DNA from: Marichromatium gracile
GTDB taxonomy: Bacteria; Pseudomonadota; Gammaproteobacteria; Chromatiales; Chromatiaceae
Assembly: GCF_004343155.1 (NCBI RefSeq)
Contig: NZ_SMDC01000008.1
Coordinates: 62,001 to 126,000 of the forward strand
Direction: 5' to 3'
DNA: 64,000 nt
In this document: piece after piece, positions 10,689 to 18,907 of the stretch
How the letters are laid out: every line of letters starts with the position of its first letter
How positions within the stretch are numbered: the first letter of the stretch is position 1
Made by a program: the position numbers and the translations under genes
The notes under the pieces: model-generated
The model's database searches: none
What the model saw: the letters and a program-made list of their open reading frames with translations, nothing else
Told to the model about the DNA's origin: nothing

Positions 10689-10926
10689 GACGGGCTCCGG
10701 CCGGTTGCGACCGGCGCGTGTTCGGCAGGTGTCGTCAAGCATAGCGGCGGCGTCGCCGGCTGTCCCCGAGGTTCGTCGATGATGTACTGCTCGGGTGGGG
10801 ACGCCCCATTTGATCAATGCCCTTGCGCCCGTCAGAATGCGGGTTCCGATGAGTCGCCCCGGGGTGGGGCACGTGGGCACGGATGTTGTTCTATGCTGAT
10901 CGCCCAAGGGTCAGGGAGACGGAGCC

Positions 10927-13900
10927 GTGGCGCATGCTCGGTCGCGACCCCTCCCTCCGCCCGTCGCATGTCTGTCTCGCCCCCTAACCGAGCACGATGA
11001 GAAAAGGTTCCAGTCTCCGTTGTCCCGCCATCCCGAGCCGTCCATGAAGTCGATCGATGCCTGGGCATGTCTCGATGCCCTCGAGTGTGCGATCGCGGTG
11101 ATCGATCCCGAGGGGCGGGTGCTCTACAGCAACCGTCAGCAGCGCGCGACCCTGCCGCTCGGTGTCTGGGCGGTGCCGGAGGGGCCTGGCCAGGTGCTCG
11201 ATCAGGCGCGCCAGGGGGTCCGTGAGGTCTGCCAGGGGCGGCGCGCCGACTTCTCGCTCGAATACGTCTTGCCGCTCGAGGGCGAGACCCGCTGGCTGAG
11301 TCTCGGCGCCCGTCTGCTGAACGATGGCGAGGAGGCCGAGCGGCAGGTGCTGGTCGCCCATCGCGATGTCTCCGCCTATCGGCTGACCGAGCAGGCACTG
11401 GCGCTCACCCAGGGGCAGCTCGGCAGCGTGCTCGACAACTCGCCCGACCTGATCTTCTTCAAGGATGAGAACGGGCGTTATCTCGGTTGTAACCGCGCGC
11501 TCGGCGCGCTGGTCGGTCGCGAGCCGGCGGAGATCATCGGTCAGGATGATGAGGCGCTCTTCCCTCCCGAGGTCGCCGCGCGGGTGCGCGCCGATGATCG
11601 ACTGGTGCTCGAACAGAGGCGCGCGCGCCGCTTCGACTTCTGGTACAGCGACGCGCGCGGCCAGCGCCTGCTCTTCGACGTCCTCAAGACCCCCTATCAC
11701 GGTCCCGACGGAGAGCTGCTCGGGGTGATGGGCTGCGGGCGCGATCTCAGCGCCCTGTATCGCACCCAGACGCTGCTGAGCGAGGCGCAGGCAATCACCG
11801 CGCTGGGCAGCTGGGAACTCGACCTCGCCACCGGTCGGGTGTTCTGGTCGGCGCAGCTGCTGGCCATCCTCGGGGTCGATCCCGGGACCTTCGTCGCCAG
11901 CGAGCAGGGGCTGCTCGAACGGGTCCATGACGAGGACCGTGGCCGCGTCGCCCGGGTACTGGATGCGGCGCGGTGCGGTATTGCCACCGAGGACGTCGAG
12001 CATCGCGTGGTGCGCCCGGACGCCGGGGTGCGCTGGGTGCGCCAGCGCATCCGGATCGTGCCGGGGGATCGTGGCGAGCCGTTGCGGGTGTTCGGCTCGG
12101 TGCTCGACATCACCGAGGATCGTCGCGCCCAGGAGGCGCTGCGCCAGAGCGAGGCGCGCTACCGCGCCCTGTTCGAGGGCGCCGAGGAGGCGATGTGGGT
12201 GATCGACGGCACCGACCTGAGCTGTCTGGCCAATCCGGCCGCGGCGCGGCTGTTCGGCTATGACAGCGCCGCCGAGCTGACCGATGTCCATCCCGGCGCG
12301 CTCTCGCCCGAGTTCCAGGCCGACGGGCGTCGCTCGGCGGACCGCAACGCCGAGGTGCTGGGGTTTCTCGCCGAGCACGGCAGCGCCCGTTTCGAGTGGC
12401 TGCACCGGCGGCGCGACGGCTCGACCTTCCCGGCCGAGGTGCGCACCCGGCGCATCGAGCTCGAGAGCGGACGGCTGCGCGTGGCGATCATCCGCGATCT
12501 CAGCGAGCAGCGCCGGCGCGAGGACATCCTGCGCCTGACCAACGCGGTGTTCGAGAACACCGCCGAGGGCATCATCGTCACCGATGCCGACGGCGAGATC
12601 GTCGCGGTCAATCCCGCCTTCACCGAGATCACCGGTTACACCCCGGAGCAGGTGCGTGGTCGCAACCCGCGACTGCTCAAGTCCGGTCGTCAGGGTCAGG
12701 ACTTCTATCGTCAGCTGTGGCGCGCGCTGCTCGAGCAGGGGCGCTGGCAGGGCGAGCTGTGGAACCGGCGCAGCAACGGCGAGCTTTATCCGCAGTGGAT
12801 GAGTATCAACGCCATCCGCAACCACCACGGTCAGGTGGTCAACTATGTCGCCATCTTCAGCGACATCACCGAGCGCTACCGCTCGGCCGAGGAGATCGAG
12901 TATCTCAGCAACCACGACCCCCTCACCGGCCTGCCCAACGCCCGGCTGCTGAAGCAGCGCCTGGCCCAGGCTGTCGACCTGGCGACCATCCATCGTCAGC
13001 GCCTCGGGGTCTTCTATGTCGATATCGATCGCTACAACGACGTCATCGCCAGCTACGGTCACAATGTCGCCGACACCGTGCTCTGCGTGCTCGGCGAGCG
13101 GCTGAGCGAGTCGACCGGGCCGGGCGATCTGGTGGCGCGGCTGAGCGATGACACCTTCGTCATTCTCACCGAGATCGAGGGCGAGATCTCCGCCGCCTCG
13201 GCGTTCGCCGCACACTATCTCGCCATCTGCTGTCAGCCGATCGAGATCGCCGGTCACGGTCAGCTCACCCTCAGCGCCTCGGCCGGCGGCGCGCTCTATC
13301 CCGGCGACGGCGAGAATGCCGCCGAGCTGCTGCGCAATGCCGCCTCGGCGCTGCTCTCGGCCAAGCGCAGCGGGCGGCGCTCGATCGCCTTCTACCGCCC
13401 CGAGATCACCGCCGCGGCGGTCGAGCGCCTGGCGCTCGAGGAGGCGCTGCGCATTGCCCTGGCCGAGGAGCAGTTCGTCGTCCATTATCAGCCGCTGGTC
13501 GAGCCGCAGCAGAACGGCATCCACGCCGCCGAGGCGCTGCTGCGCTGGCAGCGTGGCGGTCAGCTGGTGATGCCCGGGGTCTTCATCGACATCATCGAGA
13601 GCAGCGATCTGGTGGTGCCGGTGGGGCGCTGGGTGATCGAGGCGGTGCTGCGCCAGATGCGGCTGTGGCGCGACGCCGGGCTGCCCGAGATCCGCGTCTC
13701 GGTCAATGTCTCCGAGCCGCAGATCACCGCCGGCGGGCTGGCCGAGACCATCGCCGACCTGCTCGAACGCTACGACATCCCCGCGCGCCTGCTCCATATC
13801 GAGCTGATCGAGCGGGTGCTGCTGCAAGACCCGGAGCGCGCCCTGGCCGAGCTGGAGCGACTGCGTGCCCTCGGTATCGGCATCTCGCTCGACGACTTCG

Positions 13901-14244
13901 GCACCGGTTATTCCAGCCTCAGCTATCTCACCCATTTCCCGGTCGACTTCATCAAGATCGATCGCAGCTTCATCAACGACCTCGCCACCGACGGGCGCAG
14001 CCGCGCGATCGTGCGCGCCATCCTGTCGATGGCGCGCAATCTCGATATCGGCACCGTCGCCGAGGGCGTCGAGGACCTTCGCCAACAACGTATCCTCACC
14101 GCCGAGGGCTGCGACCTGATCCAGGGCTATCTGATCAGCCGCCCGGTCTCGGCCAACACCCTGACGCGCATGCTCGAGGACCAGCAGCGTGCGCGAGGCC
14201 CTCGTCGCTCACCCCAGCGCGCCCTGGTCCCGACGGCGGGCTGA
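10927..14244 (+). CDS. Multi-PAS cyclic-di-GMP phosphodiesterase with degenerate GGDEF and intact EAL
   Basis: A 1105-residue signalling protein without clear membrane segments. Five PAS-like sensor units run from about residue 45 to 650 (for example LDNSPDLIFFKDENGRYLGCNRA and FENTAEGIIVTDADGEIVAVNPA). The GGDEF domain follows (SNHDPLTGLPNARLLKQRL), but its signature at residues 740-744 is SDDTF, so it should not make c-di-GMP. The EAL domain keeps EALLRW at 869 and DDFGTGYSSLSYL at 989, plus IELIE metal ligands, so it should be an active phosphodiesterase. GTG at 10927 has GGGAGACGGAG upstream; ATG at 11044 is a possible alternative that removes 39 non-conserved residues. PAS ligands are unknown. 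Confidence 0.9.
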   Translation: MAHARSRPLPPPVACLSRPLTEHDEKRFQSPLSRHPEPSMKSIDAWACLDALECAIAVIDPEGRVLYSNRQQRATLPLGVWAVPEGPGQVLDQARQGVREVCQGRRADFSLEYVLPLEGETRWLSLGARLLNDGEEAERQVLVAHRDVSAYRLTEQALALTQGQLGSVLDNSPDLIFFKDENGRYLGCNRALGALVGREPAEIIGQDDEALFPPEVAARVRADDRLVLEQRRARRFDFWYSDARGQRLLFDVLKTPYHGPDGELLGVMGCGRDLSALYRTQTLLSEAQAITALGSWELDLATGRVFWSAQLLAILGVDPGTFVASEQGLLERVHDEDRGRVARVLDAARCGIATEDVEHRVVRPDAGVRWVRQRIRIVPGDRGEPLRVFGSVLDITEDRRAQEALRQSEARYRALFEGAEEAMWVIDGTDLSCLANPAAARLFGYDSAAELTDVHPGALSPEFQADGRRSADRNAEVLGFLAEHGSARFEWLHRRRDGSTFPAEVRTRRIELESGRLRVAIIRDLSEQRRREDILRLTNAVFENTAEGIIVTDADGEIVAVNPAFTEITGYTPEQVRGRNPRLLKSGRQGQDFYRQLWRALLEQGRWQGELWNRRSNGELYPQWMSINAIRNHHGQVVNYVAIFSDITERYRSAEEIEYLSNHDPLTGLPNARLLKQRLAQAVDLATIHRQRLGVFYVDIDRYNDVIASYGHNVADTVLCVLGERLSESTGPGDLVARLSDDTFVILTEIEGEISAASAFAAHYLAICCQPIEIAGHGQLTLSASAGGALYPGDGENAAELLRNAASALLSAKRSGRRSIAFYRPEITAAAVERLALEEALRIALAEEQFVVHYQPLVEPQQNGIHAAEALLRWQRGGQLVMPGVFIDIIESSDLVVPVGRWVIEAVLRQMRLWRDAGLPEIRVSVNVSEPQITAGGLAETIADLLERYDIPARLLHIELIERVLLQDPERALAELERLRALGIGISLDDFGTGYSSLSYLTHFPVDFIKIDRSFINDLATDGRSRAIVRAILSMARNLDIGTVAEGVEDLRQQRILTAEGCDLIQGYLISRPVSANTLTRMLEDQQRARGPRRSPQRALVPTAG

Positions 14245-14284
14245 CGTCTCCACCCCTCACTCCCAACGCACAGGAGATCGCCAC

Positions 14285-15283
14285 ATGACGACCACCTTCA
14301 GCGCCTATCGGATCGACCGTCGCGACGGCGCCCAGCAGCTCGAGTTCACCCGGCTGACCGAGGCCGACCTGATGGAGGGCAATGTCACCGTCGCGGTCGA
14401 GTACTCGACGCTCAACTACAAGGACGGGCTGGCGCTCACCGGACGCTCGCCGATCGTGCGGCGCTTCCCGCTGATCCCCGGCATCGATTTCGCCGGTCGG
14501 GTGGTGGAGTCGGGCGATCCGCGCTTCCGCCCCGGCGATCGCGTGGTGCTCAACGGCTACGGGGTGGGGGAGAAGCACTCCGGCGGCTATGCCGGACGCG
14601 CCCGGGTGCCGGGCGACTGGCTGGTGGCGTTGCCCGAGGGGCTGACCAGCCGCCAGGCGATGGCCATCGGCACCGCCGGCTACACCGCGATGCTCGCGGT
14701 GCTGGCGCTGGAGTCGCACGGACTCGAACCGGGCGCCGGCGAGGTGCTGGTGACCGGCGCCGCCGGCGGTGTCGGCAGCATCGCCGTGGCGCTGCTGGGG
14801 CGGCTCGGCCATCGGGTCACCGCGGTCACCGGCCGACCGCACGAGGCGGACTATCTGCGCGAGCTCGGCGCCACCGAGATCCTCGATCGCGCCGAGTTCA
14901 CCCAGCCCCCGCGCCCGCTCGAATCCGAGCGTTGGGCGGCGGCGATCGATGTCGCCGGCGGGCTCACCCTGGCCAACGTGCTCAGTCGCATGCAGCGCGC
15001 CAGCGCGGTGGCCGCCTGCGGGCTGGCCGATGCGATGGAGCTGCCGACCACGGTCGCGCCCTTCATCCTGCGCGGCGTCACCCTCTACGGCATCGACTCG
15101 GTGATGGCCCCGCACGCGCTGCGCGAGCGCGCCTGGTCGCGGCTGGCGCGCGATCTCGATCTCGACCGGCTCGAGACCATGACCCGCGAGGTCGACTTCG
15201 CGCAACTGCCCCAGGCCGCCGAGGAGATCCTCGCCGGACGGGTCCGCGGTCGCACCGTGGTGCGCATCCCCGAGGCCGACTGA
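14285..15283 (+). CDS. acuI: Acrylyl-CoA reductase AcuI/YhdH-type zinc-free MDR oxidoreductase
   Basis: NADPH-dependent medium-chain reductase of the YhdH/AcuI group, known to reduce acryloyl-CoA to propionyl-CoA. The 332 residues show NYKDGLALTG near residue 40, PGIDFAGRVVESGDPRFRPGD, the dinucleotide-binding VTGAAGGVGSIAVALLGRLGH and GIDSVMAP. The catalytic zinc ligands of alcohol dehydrogenases are absent, as expected for this subgroup. ATG at 14285 follows AGGAG. The substrate is inferred from the family; a general quinone or enoyl reductase activity remains possible. It is followed by a GC-rich hairpin. Confidence 0.87.
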   Translation: MTTTFSAYRIDRRDGAQQLEFTRLTEADLMEGNVTVAVEYSTLNYKDGLALTGRSPIVRRFPLIPGIDFAGRVVESGDPRFRPGDRVVLNGYGVGEKHSGGYAGRARVPGDWLVALPEGLTSRQAMAIGTAGYTAMLAVLALESHGLEPGAGEVLVTGAAGGVGSIAVALLGRLGHRVTAVTGRPHEADYLRELGATEILDRAEFTQPPRPLESERWAAAIDVAGGLTLANVLSRMQRASAVAACGLADAMELPTTVAPFILRGVTLYGIDSVMAPHALRERAWSRLARDLDLDRLETMTREVDFAQLPQAAEEILAGRVRGRTVVRIPEAD

Positions 15284-15333
15284 GCCGCGCCACTGGCATC
15301 TCGCCCGCGGCGGACCCATCTCCCTACCCAATG

Positions 15334-15354
15334 GGGGCGCGCGGAGCGCGCCCC
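15334..15354. terminator. GC-rich hairpin downstream of the acuI-type gene
   Basis: Perfect 9-bp stem GGGGCGCGC / GCGCGCCCC with a GGA loop, 50 bases past the stop. There is no T-run, so termination is plausible but not certain. Confidence 0.4.
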
Positions 15355-15486
15355 GTCGACCGAATCGACCACGCCGCCCAGGGACGCGCGCCGTGTGCCA
15401 CCCGAGTGCCTGCCGCACTGTCGCAGCCGCATCCGGCCGACCGCACCGGGCGCCGCCGCGATAGAATCGTGCATCGCCTTAAACCA

Positions 15487-17259
15487 ATGAATTCAGCCAT
15501 GAACGCTCAAGCCGCACCGGCTCCGCGCAGCGATGACGCGACCCTCGACGTCGCCGCGCTGCGCGCCCAGTTCCCCATCCTCTCCACCCAGGTCGATGGT
15601 CGCCCGCTGGTCTATCTCGACAGCGCCGCTTCGACCCAGCAGCCGCAGGCGGTGATCGCGGCGGTCAGCGATTATCACCGTAGCGCCCACGCCAACATCC
15701 ATCGCGGCAATTACCGCCTCTCGCAGCACGCCACCCGGCTCTACGAGCACGCCCGCGCGGCGGTGGCGCGCTTCCTCAACGCCGCCGAACCCGCCGAGTG
15801 CGTGTTCACCCGCGGCACCACCGAGGCGATCAACCTGGTCGCCGCCACCTGGGGGCGCGCCAACCTCGGCCCCGGTGACGAGATCCTGCTCTCCAACCTC
15901 GAACACCACTCCAACATCGTCCCCTGGCAGATGGTCGCCGAGCAGACCGGGGCGCGTATCCGCGTCATCCCCATCGACGATGCCGGCGACATCGACCTCG
16001 ACGCCTATCGTCGGCTGCTCTCGCCGCGCACCCGGTTGGTCGGGGTCAACCAGGTCTCCAACGCCCTCGGCACCGTCAACCCGGTGCGCGAGATCATCGA
16101 GCTGGCCCACGCGCACGGTGCCCTGGTGCTGGTCGACGGCGCCCAGTGGGTCGCCCACGGGCGCACCGACGTGCGCGCGCTCGATGCCGACTTCTACGCC
16201 TTCTCCGGCCACAAGCTCTACGGCCCGACCGGGATCGGCGTGCTCTATGCCAAGCGCGCGCTGCTCGAGGCGATGCCGCCCTACCAGGGCGGCGGCGACA
16301 TGATCGAGCAGGTCAGCTTCGAGGCCACCCGCTATGCCGCGCCGCCGACCCGCTTCGAGGCCGGCACGCCCAACATCTCCGGCGCGGTGGGGCTGGGCGC
16401 GGCGATCGACTGGATCGAGTCGGTCGGCTTCGAGCGCATCAGCGCCCACGAGCAGTGGCTGCTGCGTCATGCCACCGAGCGTCTGGAGGCCATTCCCGGG
16501 CTCGCGCTCAAGGGCCGGGCGCAGCGGCGCAGCTGCGTCACCTCCTGGGTGATGGAGGCGCCGGCGATCTCCAGCCTCGACCTCGGCACCGCGCTCGACC
16601 TGCGCGGCATCTGCGTGCGCACCGGCCACCACTGCTGCCAGCCGCTGATGGAGCGGCTCGGCGTGGCGGCCACGGTGCGCGCCTCCTTCGGGGTCTACAA
16701 CACCCTGGAGGAGATCGACACCCTGGCCGATGCGCTGATCGAGATCGCTGACGAGATGCGCGCGCGTCAGGCACGGGTCGCGCCCGTCGCCGAGACCGCG
16801 CTCGACTACCCGGGGCCGAGCGCCGAGTCGCCCGCCGCCGCCGCCGCGCAGATCGCCGACGACTTCGAGCTGCTGCCCGACTGGCCGACCCGACACGAGT
16901 ACATCATCGACCTCGGCGGTCGGCTGCCGCACCTGCCCGCGTCGATGCAGAACGCCGCGACGCATGTACAGGGGTGTCAGAGCCAGGTCTATATCGCCGC
17001 CCGCGCCATGCCCGACGACCCCGAGCGCGTCGAGTTCCTCGCCGACAGCGACGCCGAGCTGGTGCGCGGGCTGATCGCGCTGCTCCAGCAGCTCTACTCC
17101 GGGCAGCGCGCGCGCGACATCCTCGATTTCGACGCCCGCGCCTTCTTCGCCCGGCTCGGGCTCGACGGGCATCTCAGCATGAACCGGCGCAACGGCCTCG
17201 AGGCGATGGTGCAGCGACTGCGTCAGGTGGCCGCGCGTCAGGTCGCGGCGGACGCCTGA
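15487..17259 (+). CDS. sufS: SufS-SufE fusion: cysteine desulfurase with built-in sulfur acceptor
   Basis: A single 590-residue chain joining two proteins of the SUF iron-sulfur pathway. Residues about 25-420 are a group II cysteine desulfurase: PLP lysine 243 in SGHKLYGPTG and catalytic Cys383 in RTGHHCCQPLM. Residues about 450-590 are SufE-like, with the acceptor Cys497 in HVQGCQSQVYIAA. The desulfurase would pass persulfide sulfur straight to its own acceptor. ATG at 15487 is chosen; ATG at 15499 is equally possible. No other suf gene is adjacent, so scaffold genes must lie elsewhere. The doublet Cys383-Cys384 is a small departure from the usual HHCAQP. Confidence 0.92.
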   Translation: MNSAMNAQAAPAPRSDDATLDVAALRAQFPILSTQVDGRPLVYLDSAASTQQPQAVIAAVSDYHRSAHANIHRGNYRLSQHATRLYEHARAAVARFLNAAEPAECVFTRGTTEAINLVAATWGRANLGPGDEILLSNLEHHSNIVPWQMVAEQTGARIRVIPIDDAGDIDLDAYRRLLSPRTRLVGVNQVSNALGTVNPVREIIELAHAHGALVLVDGAQWVAHGRTDVRALDADFYAFSGHKLYGPTGIGVLYAKRALLEAMPPYQGGGDMIEQVSFEATRYAAPPTRFEAGTPNISGAVGLGAAIDWIESVGFERISAHEQWLLRHATERLEAIPGLALKGRAQRRSCVTSWVMEAPAISSLDLGTALDLRGICVRTGHHCCQPLMERLGVAATVRASFGVYNTLEEIDTLADALIEIADEMRARQARVAPVAETALDYPGPSAESPAAAAAQIADDFELLPDWPTRHEYIIDLGGRLPHLPASMQNAATHVQGCQSQVYIAARAMPDDPERVEFLADSDAELVRGLIALLQQLYSGQRARDILDFDARAFFARLGLDGHLSMNRRNGLEAMVQRLRQVAARQVAADA

Positions 17260-17270
17260 GCGAATGCGTT

Positions 17271-17296
17271 GGCACGGGGCCGGACGGCCCCGTGCC
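17271..17296. terminator. Strong hairpin between convergent genes
   Basis: Perfect 11-bp stem GGCACGGGGCC / GGCCCCGTGCC with a 4-base loop, between the sufS-sufE stop and the convergent small membrane protein. It could serve both strands; no T-run follows on either side. Confidence 0.5.
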
Positions 17297-17316
17297 GGGG
17301 GAGGGTGGGGCGCGCC

Positions 17317-17502
17317 TCAGCGCACCGCCATGATCAGCACGATCACCAGCGCCGCGACTGCGCCGAGCGGCACGATCGCCGCCGCCCAATCACCCTTCTC
17401 GGCCTTGGGGCCGTGCTCCTGCCAGCGCTTGTAGACCGGCCAGAGATAGAACAGCATCAGCCCGAGCAGGGCTGCGGCCATGATCTTCAGGAACAGTTCC
17501 AT
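17317..17502 (-). CDS. Small two-helix membrane protein, function unknown
   Basis: A 61-residue protein with two hydrophobic segments (FLKIMAAALLGLMLFYLW and AAIVPLGAVAALVIVLIMAV) separated by a charged loop (KRWQEHGPKAEKGD). GGAGGT sits just upstream of the ATG at 17502, which decides the start. I do not recognise the family. It lies after the terminator of the BI-1/YccA-like gene, so it is probably a separate transcript. Confidence 0.7.
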   Translation of the reverse strand: MELFLKIMAAALLGLMLFYLWPVYKRWQEHGPKAEKGDWAAAIVPLGAVAALVIVLIMAVR

Positions 17503-17522
17503 GGTGGAGACCTCCGGCGAGA

Positions 17523-17553
17523 CAAACAAAAGCCCCGGCGCGGGGCCGGGGCT
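17523..17553 (-). terminator. Intrinsic terminator of the BI-1/YccA gene
   Basis: Stem AGCCCCGGC / GCCGGGGCT (17531-17553) followed on the minus strand by TTTTGTTTG. It lies 22 bases past the stop of the gene at 17575-18255. Confidence 0.85.
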
Positions 17554-17574
17554 GTTGCGGGGCGAGCAGGGTGA

Positions 17575-18255
17575 TTACTCGTCGCCGCCCATGATGCCGA
17601 GGATCTGCAACAGGCTGATGAAGATGTTGAAGATGCTCAGATAGATGCCGTAGGTGGCCATGATGTAGTTGGTCTCCTCACCCCGCGCGATCCGGCTGGT
17701 ATCGAACAGGATGAAGCCGCTCATCAGCAGGATGATGGCCGAGGAGATCGCCAGCGACAGCGCCGGCATCTGCAGGAACAGGTTCGCGATCACCGCGATC
17801 ATCACCACCATCATGCCGGCGAAGATGAACCCGCCCATGAAGCTGAAGTCACGCTTGCTGCTGAGCGCGTAACCCGACAGCCCGAGGAAGATCGCGGCGG
17901 TGCCACCGAAGGCCAGACCCACGGTCTGCGGGCCGTTGGGCAGCGCCAGATACATGCTCAGGATCGAGCCCAGACCGAAGCCCATCAGGCCGGTGATCAG
18001 GAAGATCACGCCGATGCCGGCCGAGGAGTTGGCGGTGCGCGGCAGCACGAACATCCCCAGCACCATGGCCACGATCACCGAGGCCAGGTAGGTCCAGGAG
18101 GGCATCGCCAGCGCGATCGACAGCATCGCCGTCAGCGCGCTGAAACCGAGGGTCGCGGCCAGCAGCAGGTAGGTGTTCTTGAGCACCTTGTTGGCCGAGA
18201 CGGCCGACGGGGCACTCTGAACGAAGGAAAAGTTGTTGTTGGCCATGTCGTGCAT
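17575..18255 (-). CDS. yccA: Bax inhibitor-1/YccA family inner-membrane protein
   Basis: Seven-helix membrane protein of the BI-1 family. In Escherichia coli YccA interacts with the FtsH protease. The 226 residues are almost wholly hydrophobic after residue 25, with the conserved ALSSKRDFSFMGGFIFAG loop and the C-terminal LFDTSRIARGEETNYIMATYGIYLSIFNIFI block that carries the family's acidic residues. AAGGAG lies upstream; ATG at 18255 or 18246 could be used, differing by three residues. The gene ends in a clear intrinsic terminator and appears to be monocistronic. Confidence 0.9.
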   Translation of the reverse strand: MHDMANNNFSFVQSAPSAVSANKVLKNTYLLLAATLGFSALTAMLSIALAMPSWTYLASVIVAMVLGMFVLPRTANSSAGIGVIFLITGLMGFGLGSILSMYLALPNGPQTVGLAFGGTAAIFLGLSGYALSSKRDFSFMGGFIFAGMMVVMIAVIANLFLQMPALSLAISSAIILLMSGFILFDTSRIARGEETNYIMATYGIYLSIFNIFISLLQILGIMGGDE

Positions 18256-18473
18256 TCACTCCTTATGGTCGAACAGGTTGGGAAACCGAGTTGATCGCTG
18301 GGTGAGACTGATTGCGATCTCTCAAGTTCCAGAAGGATACCTGACCCGCCGCCCCGCGCAAGCCCGACCGGACTTGGGAAAACGCCCGAGTTGCGGTATC
18401 CTTCCATCCCCGCCAGATGCGGACGACCGGCGCCAACTCAAGCCGTCCCCACAGGTCGTCTCGCGCGTGCCCC

Positions 18474-18511
18474 GGAGATTTGGCTGAGCGGTCGCAAGCG
18501 ACGGTCTTGAA
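18474..18511 (+). pseudogene. Partial tRNA-Ser-like 5' half
   Basis: The bases from GGAGATT to GGTCTTGAA resemble the acceptor strand, D-arm (TGGCTGAGCGGTCGCAAGC) and anticodon region of a tRNA-Ser with TGA anticodon. The anticodon stem is not closed downstream and no T-arm follows, so it cannot be functional. It lies 29 bases before an intact tRNA-Ser. Confidence 0.45.
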
Positions 18512-18540
18512 CGCGGCCCGTCACGGCGGAAAAAGTTATT

Positions 18541-18630
18541 GGAGGGATGGCAGAGCGGTTGAATGCACTGGTCTTGAAAACCAGCAAGGGTTAATGCCCT
18601 TCCAGGGTTCGAATCCCTGTCCCTCCGCCA
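18541..18630 (+). tRNA. tRNA-Ser (anticodon TGA)
   Basis: A 90-nt type II tRNA including the encoded CCA. The acceptor stem pairs GGAGGGA with TCCCTCC, the anticodon stem CTGGT/ACCAG encloses CTTGAAA (anticodon TGA), a long variable arm follows, and the T-arm contains GGTTCGAATCC. Confidence 0.96.
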
Positions 18631-18681
18631 CATCAATCAAGCGCTTGCAGCCCATCTGCTCACGGTTGGCTTGATTCTGGA

Positions 18682-18706
18682 AACCCGCCTCTCGGCGGGT
18701 TTTTTC
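18682..18706 (+). terminator. Intrinsic terminator after tRNA-Ser
   Basis: Stem AACCCGCC / GGCGGGTT with a TCTC loop, followed by TTTTT, 52 bases after the tRNA. Confidence 0.85.
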
Positions 18707-18747
18707 GTTTTGGGGCCGGTATGACCCGTGGGCACATGAAGCCGGTC

Positions 18748-18897
18748 GGTTGGGTTGGCCATCCTTGGCAAGCCAACGGCTGAGCCGTCGCTTGACGATG
18801 ACCTCGATCGTCTTCTGGCGTCGATCGGGCTCGTTTGTTTGCCCGTCGCGACCGCCATCGCTGCCTCGATGACCGGTGAGCGATGGGCAACCCAACC
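18748..18897. repeat. Dispersed inverted-repeat element (long-loop copy)
   Basis: Arms GGTTGGGTTGGCCATC (18748-18763) and GATGGGCAACCCAACC (18882-18897) are complementary at 15 of 16 positions across a 118-base interior. The right half resembles the element at 21591-21653 (shared CGCCATCGC... GTGAGCGA... CAACCC). An open frame crosses it, but I regard that frame as spurious. Confidence 0.6.
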
Positions 18898-18907
18898 TAC
18901 GGGGCTG

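Noticed and set aside
10984-14088. A 1034-codon minus-strand frame opposite the PAS/EAL gene
   Set aside because: Shadow of the real plus-strand gene, whose PAS and EAL motifs are clear.
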